Assembly (NCBI GenBank): GCA_963820415.1
Contig: CAWFZT010000006.1
Coordinates: 930,001 to 994,000 of the forward strand
Direction: 5' to 3'
Origin: CAWFZT01 sp963820415
GTDB taxonomy: Bacteria; Chloroflexota; Anaerolineae; Anaerolineales; Anaerolineaceae
DNA: 64,000 nt
The notes under the pieces were generated by a model. It was not told where the DNA came from and ran no database searches. It was given only the letters and a program-made list of their open reading frames with translations. The translations under genes and the position numbers were made by a program. How positions within the stretch are numbered: position 1 is the first letter of the stretch; each line of letters starts with the position of its first letter. Of the stretch, positions 54,319 to 64,000 are shown in pieces.

Positions 54319-55957
54319 CTAGGTCTCCAACACGGTTTCGGGTTTCTTGTGATGGATAAGCACATCCACGGTTAAAAGCAGGGCGGCGGCGGTGATACTC
54401 CGATAAGCAGCCGCCTGGACGACGCTGGCCGAATCCAGCACGCTGATCTGTGAAGCCGGGACGGCCTGTTTGCGAAAAATATCATAGCCGCTGCCCGGCC
54501 CGGCATGTTTGAGGTCGGCCATGACTTCATCGGGCTTGAGGCCGGCGTTGGCGGCGATGGCGCGCAGAGGAACATCCATGGCGCCCACCAGGATGCGATA
54601 AGCGGCGGCTTCATCCGGATCGACAGCCTGCTGCAAGGCTGCCTGCAAGGCCGGCTTACAGGCCAGGAATGACAGACCAGCCCCGGGCAAAATGCCCTTC
54701 AGCATCGCCCCACGCATGGCTTCGGCAGTCCGCTCAGCCAGGTCTTTACGCACCTTGATCTCGCTTTCGGTGGCGCCGCCCACCCATAAGATGGCGGAAC
54801 CCCCCATCACTTTGCCGATGCGCTGGCGGACGATATTGCGGGTTTCTCCGCTGTCCAGGCTGGCATGCAGGTTTTTCAGTTTATGGAAATGCTGGCGAAT
54901 CTTACGCGGATCGCCCTGCCCGCCGATAATACCAAAATACTGGTCCTTAGCCCACACACTGCGCGCCTGCCCGAAGTTGCGGGCGCTGACCGAACTCGAG
55001 CGTTTCCCCGGCCTGGCGCGTCATTGGAGCCCCCCCGGTGAGCACGCCGATATCTTCGATGGCGGCCATCTGGTAATCCTGGCGAGAATAGGGAGTGTTG
55101 ACGGTAAAGACCGGCAGGATAGCGCGGGTGGACTCCATCGTCAGAAAACCGACACAGGTATCGCTGATCGTGCTGCAAATCAGCATCAGAGCGGTTTTGC
55201 CGGCTTTTTTGGCCTCAGTGATCATGCGCACCAGGTGGTGCAGGTCATCGACGACAAAATCGGTGGCCAGCACGGCGGCGTTTTCAAGGTAGGCGCGGTT
55301 CTCAGCCAGTTGGTTGATCATCGCCTTGGAATGCAGCATGCCTTCCCAAAAGGCCCCCTCGGTATATTCATAATCCAGGCCACGGCTCTGCCCCGAACGC
55401 AGCTCAAAATGTCCGTATTCGCCGATCGTTTCGAAAATTTCACCCAACATTTTGGCCATGGCCGGGTCGTAGCAGATCGATTCGGCAATATGCACGAGCA
55501 TATCCTTGCCTGCGACCGGCCTGGACATTTTCGCCAGCTCGTCATGGACCAGCCGTGCCCCTTTTTCGAGGTAAGCGCGCAGCGGCATAGCTGACCCGCC
55601 GTTGACGATATGGCGGACGCCCTGCTGCAGGACTTCGTTAAAAAGGACAGCGGTAGTGCTGGTGCCATCGCCACAGTCTTCGCGCATCCGCCAGAGAAGG
55701 TGGCGCAGATACATGGCGCCAATATCCTCGTCGCGGTCGGGAAGCTGGATGATCCTGCGGGCGATCAGGCCGCCGTCATCCATCAGCTCGGGCGACCGGT
55801 CAGACGGGGTTGTAGACACCGCTACCAGGCGCGGCAGCGGGCCCAGGGTGGGCTGGATGGTTTTGACCAGTTTATCCACACCTCGCAGCAGGCCGCGATA
55901 GGTTTTGGGTTGTCCTGTCACACCGAATGAAGCCGTTTTTGGAACCTTGCTCTTCAA
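54319..55957 (-). CDS. Divergent GroEL-like (Hsp60) chaperonin (frameshifted)
   Basis: Group I chaperonin features are visible: VDKLVKTIQPTLGPLPRLVA, EDCGDGTSTTAVLFNEV (ATP-binding DGT), GAGLSFL and LRAIAANAGLKPDEV near the C-terminus, and QAAAYRSITAAALLLTVDVL. An extra base near 54993 splits the frame between GETLE and SVSARNFGQARSVWAK; corrected length is 545 residues, as in GroEL. It lacks the GGM tail, has no groES beside it and is quite diverged, so it is probably a secondary chaperonin. Confidence 0.8.
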
Positions 55958-55991
55958 TTCCTGATACTCCCGGTTTATAAAATTTAATGGC

Positions 55992-56684
55992 TCAGTCTGG
56001 CTGGTCTGATTCTAACCGCAAAACAAGGCGACAGTTGTTAATCACAAAGACCAGCCAGAAGGCTGGAAAAACCACTAATAAAAGCAGGCTGACCCTGGAA
56101 GCCAGAAACCCCAGCAGGATCGCCAGGGCAATCAGGCCGAGCGTGTTGCTCAAATGGCGCGTGGCCAACAGTAAACCGTTGCGCATGGCCAGGCGGATGC
56201 CAACGTCGTACAGCACGATCTGCGGGCAGGCGTACAGATACAGGGCGGTCAGGAAAAAAAGCCCGGCCAGGTCGGCGCACAGCCCGACCCAGGCGACGGT
56301 TGGGACAGGGTTCAGCCCCAGCAGAGGGGTGCTCCCGGCCGCCGCCACCAGCGGCAGAGCTATCAATCCTCCCAGCAGGATACCTCGCAAGAAAAAATGG
56401 CCAAAGTCACGAAAAAAATCCAGCAAAGATGGATCGGGTTCGCGCAGGATCGTCCTGGCAATTACCGCGCCCATGGCCAACCAGCCGGGCCCCAAGGTGA
56501 GGGCTCCCAGAAGGATACCCGGGATGACGAAGCCTGCCGCCAGGCCCAGCATGAGCGCAGGCAGGCTGGCCAGGGTAAAGAAAAAGCCTGCCAAAAGCAC
56601 TCTCGGCAGCCCGAACCAGAGGGCCAGGGCAGTTTCTTTGACATAAGTATTCTGGTCTAAGATGGGAAGATCTTTGTCATCCAA
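55992..56684 (-). CDS. DUF624/YesL-like membrane protein
   Basis: The 230-residue protein has five or six membrane helices and resembles YesL-type proteins, which are usually encoded with carbohydrate ABC transporters. Here the transporter permease genes lie 90 nt away on the same strand. The function of the family is unknown. Confidence 0.65.
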   Translation of the reverse strand: MDDKDLPILDQNTYVKETALALWFGLPRVLLAGFFFTLASLPALMLGLAAGFVIPGILLGALTLGPGWLAMGAVIARTILREPDPSLLDFFRDFGHFFLRGILLGGLIALPLVAAAGSTPLLGLNPVPTVAWVGLCADLAGLFFLTALYLYACPQIVLYDVGIRLAMRNGLLLATRHLSNTLGLIALAILLGFLASRVSLLLLVVFPAFWLVFVINNCRLVLRLESDQPD

Positions 56685-56775
56685 AGTGTAAATCCATCGC
56701 GGCCGGAAACAGGCTTAAGAATAAGATAGGGGTCATATCATATCACACATGGGCCCCGGCTTGCCGGCCTGCCAT

Positions 56776-57681
56776 CTAGCCTTTCAGGCCAGTCACGGCA
56801 ATACCCTGGATGATAAAGCGCTGAGCCAGCAGGAAGAAAAGCAGCACCGGCGCCACGGAAATCATGATGCCCGCCAGCACCTGCGAGCGGTTGCCGGTGC
56901 CCATATAACCTTGCAGTGTGACGATCGCCAGTGGGAAGGTGAACTGGTCATTCGAGCGCAGATAGAGCAAGGCTTGCAAGAAGTTGTTCCAGGAGCCCAG
57001 GAAGGTAAAAATGCCCAGCGCTGAAAGGCCGGGGCCGATCAGCGGGAGCATAATCTGGAAAAAGATGCGCAAGAAACCGGCGCCATCGATCTTGGCGGCG
57101 TCCATTAAGGCTTCGGGCAGCGACATAAACTGCTGGCGCAGCAGAAAAATACCAAAGGCGCTGGTCAGGCCGGGCAGGATCAGGGCCCAATGGGTATCCA
57201 ACATCCCCAGGCGGGCGATGATAATGAAAGTAGGGATCAAGATGACCGTGCCTGGCACCATCATCGTCGCCAGGAACATGAAGAACAGGGTATTCCTGCC
57301 TCGAAAGTGCAGCCGGGCGAAGGCAAAAGAGGCCAGCGAACAGGTCAACAATTGCGAAAAAGTGACAATGACGGCAATTTTCACGCTGTTCCAAAAGAAC
57401 AACAAAAACTTAATTTGGGGCGAGTTAATCACCGCCGCATAGTTTTGCCACTCGAAAGCGGTAGGCCAAAAGCTGGGGGGGAGGACATAGGTTTGAGATG
57501 GGTTACGCAGGGAGTTGGCAAACAGCCAGCTAACCGGCGCAAACTCAATGAACGCCATGATAACCAGAAGGGTCCAGAGGATTACTTCGCCAATGTAAAA
57601 GGCAGGTGAATGTTTCCTGCCCTCTTCAACATTTTTTTCTTCCTTTAGCTTCAACCGCGGAAGATTTTGAACCGAAGCCAT
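56776..57681 (-). CDS. Carbohydrate ABC transporter permease, MalG type
   Basis: The 301-residue protein has six membrane helices and the EAA loop EALMDAAKIDGAG that docks the ATPase subunit. It forms the membrane channel together with the next protein. It follows the MalF-type gene by 16 nt. No ATPase gene is in the window, so a shared multi-sugar ATPase encoded elsewhere is likely. Confidence 0.92.
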   Translation of the reverse strand: MASVQNLPRLKLKEEKNVEEGRKHSPAFYIGEVILWTLLVIMAFIEFAPVSWLFANSLRNPSQTYVLPPSFWPTAFEWQNYAAVINSPQIKFLLFFWNSVKIAVIVTFSQLLTCSLASFAFARLHFRGRNTLFFMFLATMMVPGTVILIPTFIIIARLGMLDTHWALILPGLTSAFGIFLLRQQFMSLPEALMDAAKIDGAGFLRIFFQIMLPLIGPGLSALGIFTFLGSWNNFLQALLYLRSNDQFTFPLAIVTLQGYMGTGNRSQVLAGIMISVAPVLLFFLLAQRFIIQGIAVTGLKG

Positions 57682-57697
57682 TCACGCCTCCAATGGA

Positions 57698-58612
57698 TTA
57701 CTCGTAATTGACCCACTTGTTCGCGAACCAGAATTGGAACAGGGTGATCAGCAGCAGGATGATCAAAAAAGTCATCGAGATGGTTGCGGCATAGCCCATC
57801 TCATACGCTTTAAAACCTTTTTCATAGATATACAGGGCGATCAAACGGCTGGCGTCCTTCGGCCCGCCGCCGGTCAATACCCAGGCATTATCAAAGACCT
57901 GCGAAGCTCCAATGATGGAGGTCACCACGCAGAAAAAAGCCGTCGGCGAAAGCAGCGGCAAAGTGATAAAGCGGGTGAGTTGGAAGCGGCCAGCCCCATC
58001 CATCTTGGCTGCTTCAATAATTTCTGTCGGGATACCCTGCAGGCCGGCCAGATAGAGCACCATCATATAACCGCAGGCGCGCCAGACATCGTACATGATC
58101 ACCGAAGGGATCGCCCAGCCATTGCTGGACAGCCAGGGGATGACAGATATCCCAACCACGCTCAACAAATAGTTCAGCACACCCCGGTCGGTAGTCAACA
58201 GATACTGCCAGACGACCGCCAGTGAAGCGCTGGTGGTCAATACCGGAAAAAATAAGGCCGTGCGCAGCAAGTACTTGATCACCCCGGGCATGGCCCGGTT
58301 GACCCCCATCGCCAGAAGAATGCCCAGCACATTATTAAAAAAACAGGCCCCCAACACAAACTCGAGTGTAACCAAATAAGAATTTGCCAGGCGGGGGTCC
58401 TTAAAAATCTCGGCGATGTTCGAAAACCCGACGAAAACCGGCGGGCTAAGGAGATCGTATTTCATGAAGACCAGACCAATCGACATCAAAATCGGCACGA
58501 TCAAAAATGCCAGGATTGCCAGCACGGCCGGCGTGATGAAGCCATAGCCGGCAGCGGTTTCAGTTTTCTTATAGTTCCAACCCCTGGTCCTTATGCCGGT
58601 AATACTAGCCAT
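57698..58612 (-). CDS. Carbohydrate ABC transporter permease, MalF/UgpA type
   Basis: The 304-residue protein has six helices, the early PAVLAILAFLIVPILMSIG and the EAA loop IPTEIIEAAKMDGAGRF. GAGGAAAC precedes the ATG. It works with the MalG-type permease and the binding protein at 58843. Confidence 0.92.
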   Translation of the reverse strand: MASITGIRTRGWNYKKTETAAGYGFITPAVLAILAFLIVPILMSIGLVFMKYDLLSPPVFVGFSNIAEIFKDPRLANSYLVTLEFVLGACFFNNVLGILLAMGVNRAMPGVIKYLLRTALFFPVLTTSASLAVVWQYLLTTDRGVLNYLLSVVGISVIPWLSSNGWAIPSVIMYDVWRACGYMMVLYLAGLQGIPTEIIEAAKMDGAGRFQLTRFITLPLLSPTAFFCVVTSIIGASQVFDNAWVLTGGGPKDASRLIALYIYEKGFKAYEMGYAATISMTFLIILLLITLFQFWFANKWVNYE

Positions 58613-58692
58613 GTTTCCTCCGCATCAATAATGGCGTCTCAGGAATTTTAAGCGCAGTTCTAATTCTACAGGAAAATTCAGATAATTGGAAG

Positions 58693-58750
58693 TCTTCGGA
58701 TTTTAGGGTGTGAGCGTGCATCTGCACGCTCACACCCCAAAGTCCGGAAG
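58693..58750. terminator. Long hairpin between binding-protein and permease genes
   Basis: GGGTGTGAGCGTGC pairs perfectly with GCACGCTCACACCC across a 4-nt loop; flanking CTTCGGA and TCCGGAAG extend the stem with a bulge. It likely limits read-through or protects the binding-protein mRNA. Confidence 0.65.
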
Positions 58751-58782
58751 TTCACTATGAATATTCCCATGCAGACAAACAT

Positions 58783-58810
58783 CTTCTGGGGGATCATGAT
58801 CCCCCAGAAG
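58783..58810. terminator. Perfect 28-base palindrome downstream of the binding-protein gene
   Basis: Two 14-base arms (CTTCTGGGGGATCA and its complement) meet with no loop. It is the second hairpin in the gap and probably acts as an mRNA 3' stabiliser, giving more binding protein than permease. Confidence 0.6.
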
Positions 58811-58842
58811 AATGTCGGGGACTGAAAACAGAGCCTTTTATT

Positions 58843-60204
58843 TTACTGGCCCTTGATCTTGTCCATCTCGGCCTGAAGTTCAGCGTGACCTTTGGCGAGG
58901 CCGTCGGCAACAGAGACTTCGCCGTTCCAAATGGGAGCCAGGTTGCGGTCCACGATGGGCTCGATTACGTTGAAGTTGGTGGGCGCCTGCAAGGCCTTGG
59001 CGCCGGAGAGCGATTCGTAGAAGATGGCGGTGTTCTTCGGGCCGTATTGCGTGAATTCGGGCATCGAAGCCACGGATTTCAGGGCGGGGATGTTGCCACC
59101 TAACTTGGTCATGGCGAGCGAGGGGCCGGGGCCAGACAGGGCTACGGCCACATCATAGGCTTCATTGGGGGTCTTGCTCTTGGAAGAAACGCCCCAACCA
59201 TCCGTACCGGCATCCGTGAGGATCGGACCGCTCTTGTGCGGCTGGTAGACCAGGTCGTAATCGGTGAATTTGTTCTGCAGCAAGCCGGCGATGCACCAGC
59301 GGCCGCAGGTGCGCATGACCAGGTTCCCGGCCAGGAATTGGCCTTGCTCGTCCCAGCCCTTGGGATTGGGGGCAACTTTGTACTTGAGCACCAGGTCAGC
59401 CATGAACTGCACGGTCTCGGCCACTTTGGGGTTATTGAGGTTGGAATTCACCTGGTCATCGGTCAGGTAGCCCTGGCCATCGTTCTGGTAGAACCAGGAT
59501 AGCCAGCCGAAGACGCCGGAAGGCCAGAAGTTATAGGCATAGCGATCCGAGGCAGTGCCCTTGACGTTGGCGACCTTCTGGCAGAGCTGCAGAAAATCGT
59601 CCCAGGTCATGTGCATGGGAACCGTAATGCCGGCATCCCCCATGATCTTGGTGTTGTAGTACAGAACCATGTTGTTCCAGGAGAAGGGGATCTCGAGGAG
59701 CTTGCCCTTGTACTTGAGCATGTCGGTCAGCACAGGGGCGACGTCGGTATTGATCATGTTGGTGGTAGCCGGATCGGCTGCCAGGTAGGGAGCAAGATCA
59801 ACCAGGATGTTCTTGATGCCCAGCAGCGGGATGCCTTCAATGGCGATCATGATTACATCCACCTGCTCTCCGCCGGCGATCTGGGTGATGACCTTATCAG
59901 CATATTCCGACCAGTTAGCCATCGTGGTCTGATAGACATTCAGCGTGATGTTCTTGGTGGCCAGTTGATCCTTGATCTGTGCCCCAAACCCGTTCAATTG
60001 ATCAATAGCCATCTGGGAGGTGGCGCGGATGGTGACATTGGCCTTGGCGGCTGGAGCGGTGGTGGAGGTGGGTTGGGCAGCGGCTGGCGCCTGAGTAGCA
60101 GTTGCCTGCGGAGCGCAGGCAGCCATGATGGCGCCACCCGATATAAGGCTGGCGAGCCTTAGAAAATCTCGACGCCCGATTTGTTTACTTACTTTATCAG
60201 ACAT
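58843..60204 (-). CDS. Sugar ABC transporter substrate-binding lipoprotein
   Basis: The 453-residue protein starts with a Tat-like signal (IGRRDFLRLASLISGG) and a lipobox ending MAAC, then a Gln/Ala/Thr-rich linker. The body is an extracellular solute-binding protein family 1 fold (MHMTWDDFLQLCQKVANVKG, GWGVSSKSKTPNEAYDVAVA). It delivers an oligosaccharide or sugar to the two permeases. The ATG at 60204 has an AGGAGA ribosome site; an in-frame ATG 30 bases earlier is less likely. Confidence 0.93.
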   Translation of the reverse strand: MSDKVSKQIGRRDFLRLASLISGGAIMAACAPQATATQAPAAAQPTSTTAPAAKANVTIRATSQMAIDQLNGFGAQIKDQLATKNITLNVYQTTMANWSEYADKVITQIAGGEQVDVIMIAIEGIPLLGIKNILVDLAPYLAADPATTNMINTDVAPVLTDMLKYKGKLLEIPFSWNNMVLYYNTKIMGDAGITVPMHMTWDDFLQLCQKVANVKGTASDRYAYNFWPSGVFGWLSWFYQNDGQGYLTDDQVNSNLNNPKVAETVQFMADLVLKYKVAPNPKGWDEQGQFLAGNLVMRTCGRWCIAGLLQNKFTDYDLVYQPHKSGPILTDAGTDGWGVSSKSKTPNEAYDVAVALSGPGPSLAMTKLGGNIPALKSVASMPEFTQYGPKNTAIFYESLSGAKALQAPTNFNVIEPIVDRNLAPIWNGEVSVADGLAKGHAELQAEMDKIKGQ

Positions 60205-60320
60205 TGTTTCTTCTCCTGTTTTTATAGATTGCATGGATACGATTTGTTAAAGGGATCAACACACGCACAACCAGTTAGGATAAATCACCTCCTTTATCAA
60301 CGATCAAGCTTCAAACATAT

Positions 60321-60326
60321 ATTATA
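60321..60326 (-). promoter_or_regulatory. -10 element of the sugar ABC operon
   Basis: TATAAT on the minus strand with a weak -35 at 17-nt spacing. The leader is about 110 nt. GGAAACG, the LacI-site half, also occurs at 60331. Confidence 0.45.
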
Positions 60327-60368
60327 TAGCGGAAACGGGCTAACCAGAAAGAGAAGCGACGATGGCTT

Positions 60369-60382
60369 TGGAAACGATTACA
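60369..60382. promoter_or_regulatory. LacI-type operator upstream of the sugar ABC operon
   Basis: TGGAAACGATTACA has the central CG and dyad layout of LacI-family sites. It is upstream of the ABC promoter and nearly identical, in reverse, to the site before the LacI gene at 51544. Confidence 0.65.
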
Positions 60383-60565
60383 TTATTGGGAAGGCACAAC
60401 ACTCGGGCTGATAAGAATATCGTACAATTTTGGTCTTTATTTCTTATATTACCAGGAAGAAACGAGCGGAAAACCGTCTCCAGGTGAAAATACTTTATTA
60501 TCCTTGGTCTTTTTTAAATAATCCGGTGTTATTCTTGAGTGAATGCTGAATTTGTAGGGAATATT

Positions 60566-60594
60566 TTGACAAATTTCGAAAACTATACTATAGT
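60566..60594 (+). promoter_or_regulatory. Sigma-70 promoter of the GH116 operon
   Basis: TTGACA and TATAGT with 17-nt spacing. The predicted start of transcription near 60601 falls inside the candidate operator at 60599. Confidence 0.65.
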
Positions 60595-60598
60595 TAAT

Positions 60599-60612
60599 TG
60601 TAAACGTTGTCA
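60599..60612. promoter_or_regulatory. Candidate LacI-type operator at the GH116 start site
   Basis: TGTAAACGTTGTCA fits the TGnAAnCGnT pattern and ends CA. It covers the predicted transcription start, an effective place for repression. Confidence 0.45.
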
Positions 60613-60661
60613 GCGTTTTGTCAAGCTTTTTTCCCTTTTTTTCTTCATAAAAGGACAGCTC

Positions 60662-63317
60662 ATGGTTAGCAACCCCCGGTTTCATTATCGCCATGCTAAG
60701 ACGCGAGAAATTTCTTTTCCCCTGGGCGGCATCGGCACCGGCTCAATCGGCCTGGCAGGCAATGGACGCCTGATCGATTGGGAAATCTTTAACCGGCCCA
60801 ACAAAGGCAGCTTCAACGGTTTCTCGCACTTTGCAGTCAAAGTCGAACGCAGCCCGCATGGCGGGCAAGACCGGCAGGTGGTGGACGCCCGCGTTTTGCA
60901 GAGCGACCTGCACCCGCCCTACTCGGGGATCATCAATGGGCCGGCGTTCAATTCATTTGGGTTCGGCCCCAGCCGAGAATTTCTAACCGGCCTGCCGCAT
61001 TTCCAATCTTTGGAATTTACCGGTGAATTCCCCCTAGCCGGGCTCGATTTTGTGGATGAAAAGTTTCCCGGTAAAGTCCGGCTGACGGCTTTCAACCCAT
61101 TCATCCCATTGAATGACTTCGACTCCGGTCTGCCGGCGGCCTTTTTCGAATTCGATGTGGAAAATACCCGCGCCGAGGCCCTGGTCTATAGCCTGTCCGG
61201 CACGCTCAGCAATCCGCTGCCGGCCAATAACCTGCAGACGATAAAAAGAGAGACCAACCGGGCCTATCTGCACCTTGCCTCCGACTGCCCCGAGGCTTCC
61301 GAGGCTCCCAAAACTGGCCCGGGCGATTTAACCCTGGGCGTGGAAAGTGAAGAGATCAGCGCCCAGGCCTACTGGTACCGCGGCGGCTGGTTCGACAACC
61401 TGGAGGTCTACTGGCAGGATTTCAACCGGCCGGGCGAGCTGAAACCGCGCAGCTACCCGGCCGAAAAGGCCGGGGCGAATAACTCCGGCAGTCTGGCGGC
61501 GCGCTTCACCCTGCCACCCAGCGCCTCCCGGCGCGTGCGCTTTGTGATCACTTGGAACTTCCCCTATTACGAGAACTATTGGAACAACGACACCAATAAG
61601 ATCTCCAAGGAAAAAGGCCTACCCACACGCTGGATCAATTATTACGCCACCCAGTTCATCAATTCGCTGGTCAGCGCCCATTACGCCCTGGAGAATTGGG
61701 ACAGGTTGTTCGCCGAGACCCTGTCCTTCAAGGAAGCGTTATACTCTTCCGACCTCGACCCGGCGGTGATGGATGCTGTGGCGGCAAACCTGGCAGTCAT
61801 CAAAGGCCCAACCGTCTTACGCCTGGAAAACGGCACCTTCTATGGCTTCGAAGGCTGCCACGCCAACGCCGGGTGCTGCGAAGGTTCCTGCACCCACGTG
61901 TGGAACTACGCCCAGGCAGTGCCATTTCTTTTCCCGGCCCTGGAGCGCTCCATGCGGGCAGCCGACTTTACATTTAACCAACGCAGCGATGGGGCGATGC
62001 GCTTCCGCCTGCCGCTGCCGGCCGGCCTGACCGCCGAAGATTACTGGGTCTTTCATCCTTGCGCAGACGGGCAGTTTGGCAACGTGCTGAAAGCCTACGC
62101 CGACTGGAAAATCTGCGGAGACACCCAATGGCTGCAAAAATTCTGGCCAGCGATCAAGAAAGCTATCGAGTTTGCTTGGGCGCCCAGTAACGAATACCGC
62201 TGGGACCCCGAGAAGCAAGGGGTGCTGTCCGGGCGGATGCACCACACCCTGGACATGGAGCTGTACAGCCCGGACGCCTGGCTGAGCGGTTTTTATCTGG
62301 CAGCGTTGAAAGCCGGCGCCGAAATAGCCGAGGTGATGGGCGAGCCTGAAACCGCCACAGAGTACCGCCGTATCTTCGCAAAAGGCAAAGCCTGGGTAGA
62401 CAGCCGCCTGTTCAACGGCGAATACTATCACCAGTTGATTGACCTGAAAGACAGGTCTGTATTGAAGAGGTTCGAATCCGGCATCGCCTCGTTATCCGCC
62501 AAGGTGATGGATGCCTATTGGGATGAAGAGCACCAGGAAATCAAATATCAGATTGGCGAAGGCTGCGAAATCGACCAGCTCCTGGCGCAGTTTCACGCCA
62601 ACATCTACGGCCTGGGGGATATTTTCGATCCCGGGCAGGCCCACGTGGCGCTGCGCTCGTTATATAAATACAACTTCAAGCAGTGCATGCGTGAAGCTTA
62701 TAACCCCTGCCGGGTATTCGCCCTCAACGACGAGGCCGGCCTAGTGATGTGCGCCTGGCCTGAAGGAACGAAGAAACCGGTCATCCCTATCCCGTATTCG
62801 CAAGAAGTGATGACCGGCTTTGAGTACGCCGCGGCCGTGTTGATGATCCAATCCGGGCTGGTAGATGAGGGCCTGCAAGTGGTCTCGGCTGTCGCGCGCC
62901 CGCTACGACGGCGAAAAACGCAACCCGTGGAACGAGATCGAATGCGGCAGCAATTACGCCCGCAGCATGGCCAGCTACGCCCTGCTGACCGCCTTCAGCG
63001 GCTTCGAGTTCGACCTTCCTCACCAGATGATCGGCTTCAACCCCTTGCGCCTGCAGAATGGGCGCTTCCAGGTCTTCTGGTCGCTGGCCACCGGCTGGGG
63101 GATGTACCGCCAGGCTCCGCAAAAAATTGAGCTGGAAATCATCAACGGCGGAATCGAGCTCCAACGCCTGCACCTGCCCTTCCTGAAGGAAAAGGCGGTT
63201 AAGTCGATCCACCTGGGCCGCAACCAGGCGACCTTCACCCAAAATGACGGAGAAATTATCTTCATCCGGCCGGTAAAAATCTGGAAAGACAACCCGCTGG
63301 TGATCAACCTCGCCTGA
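60662..63317 (+). CDS. GH116-family (GBA2-like / DUF608) glycoside hydrolase (frameshifted)
   Basis: The protein starts ISFPLGGIGTGSIGLAGNGR and has an N-terminal beta-sandwich and an (alpha/alpha)6 catalytic domain with the family motif GCCEGSCTHVWNYAQ. Bacterial members are beta-glucosidases or related enzymes. Near 62894 an extra G shifts the frame; removing it gives RARYDGEKRNPWNEIECGSN and an end at 63317, 884 residues in all. The ATG at 60662 follows AAAGGACAGC. No signal peptide, so it acts on imported glucosides. Confidence 0.88.
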
Positions 63318-63361
63318 TCTAACTGAATCTGTGCATCCTATTCATTCGAAGGAGAATACGT

Positions 63362-64000
63362 CGTGAAAGGCAAAGCCATCCCCTACCCAAAGAAAGAACT
63401 GTACCGCGAAAAAGGCCTGCCGGCCTTGCGAGGCAGGAACTTGCTCCAGGTAGCCCTACCGATGGGCGGCATCGGCGCCGGCTGCATCTGCCTGAATGGG
63501 CAGGGCGGCCTGCAAGACTTCTCGATCCGCAACGCCCCGGCCGTTTCAGCCGTACCAGACGGCCATTTCCCGCAAGACAGCGCCTTCGCTACTTTATATA
63601 TTCCCTCCAGGGGAATCGCCCGCCTGCTGGAAGGGCAGATGCCGACCGAGCGCATCTACGACCAGGGCCTCAAGGGCCAGGGTTATCGCTGCGGCGGGTT
63701 CGAGGGCCTGCCGCGTTTCCGTGGTTGCACCTTCAAGGGCGAATATCCCTTCGGCTACGTCAAACTGGATGACCCGGATATCCCGCTCAAGGTGACAATC
63801 ACCGGGTTCAACCCGTTTATTCCGCTGGATGATAAAAATTCGTCCATCCCGTGCGTGGTGCTGGAATACACCTTCGATAACCCCACCAGCGAAGCGGTCA
63901 AATATGAGTTCTCCTACCACATGTCGCACTTTGCCTACGGCGGCACCGGTTACGATTACGACCGGACGCGCAATGCCATCATCCCCGATACAGGGGCTTA
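63362..64000 (+). CDS. Second GH116-family protein, cut by the window edge
   Basis: A GTG at 63362 with an AAGGAG ribosome site opens a frame that runs off the window. LLQVALPMGGIGAGCICLNG at the start and FKGEYPFGYVKL with ITGFNPFIPLDDKNSSIP match the GH116 N-terminal domain, as in the gene just upstream. 213 residues are visible. It lies 44 nt after the first GH116 gene and is probably cotranscribed with it. Confidence 0.88.

Overview
The window looks like a chromosomal piece of an Anaerolineae-type Chloroflexota bacterium. This is an inference from gene content: many plant-polysaccharide hydrolases (GH2, GH3, GH5, two GH116), a sugar ABC transporter with a Tat-type lipoprotein binding protein, FHA/PP2C signalling, a slipin/NfeD pair, Pro/Thr-rich lipoproteins, GC-rich coding DNA and several near-leaderless genes. 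No rRNA and no CRISPR array are visible. There are two convincing tRNA genes: Arg(GCG) at 16375 and Leu(CAA) at 51052.

Layout. 1-8784: FHA protein and PP2C phosphatase, GNAT, TspO-like and YwaF-like membrane proteins, a second PP2C, a SWIM zinc-finger protein, slipin/NfeD. 8966-16315: beta-galactosidase, lactate-permease-like transporter, UPF0173 hydrolase, and an ArsR-SRPBCC regulator with a second SRPBCC protein. 16375-22000: tRNA-Arg followed by several copies of its own 3' end, a beta-helix lipoprotein, then an AT-rich island with an excisionase-like HTH remnant, an Mrr-like nuclease, TcmP and its three-Cys partner (Gp37/Gp68). 22000-28122: a GH5-CBM lipoprotein flanked by two copies of feoC, then feoAB and a DtxR-type regulator. 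28470-36294: a 1279-aa PPC-domain surface protein, two paralogous methyltransferases around a PanE-like reductase, and a polysaccharide deacetylase. 36551-40781: GH3, aldo/keto reductase, Fpg/Nei-like protein. 40912-46782: an AT-rich minus-strand cassette of Dcm methyltransferase, dual-ATPase GHKL protein, receiver-like protein, unknown protein and Vsr. 47327-56684: a MalT-type remnant, SurE, altronate-dehydratase-like protein, YchF, tRNA-Leu, LacI regulator, lipoprotein, BNR propeller, GroEL-like chaperonin, YesL-like protein. 56776-64000: a sugar ABC transporter divergent from two GH116 genes.

The genes fit together in three main ways. Sugar use: the LacI gene, the ABC transporter promoter and the GH116 promoter all carry similar TGnAAnCGnTTnCA-type sites, so they probably form one regulon. 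Iron: the DtxR-type regulator, FeoAB and FeoC form one operon. Defence: two AT-rich islands carry DNA-modification or nuclease genes. The most interesting is the Dcm / dual-GHKL / receiver-like / unknown / Vsr cassette, which looks like a two-component-style partner set for a DNA methyltransferase.

A caution for the reader: I found about 17 places where one protein is split by a one-base shift, often in a short homopolymer, plus one in-frame TGA. Merging the frames restores full family lengths, so many are probably sequence errors, although decay is possible for the defence cassette, where they are dense.
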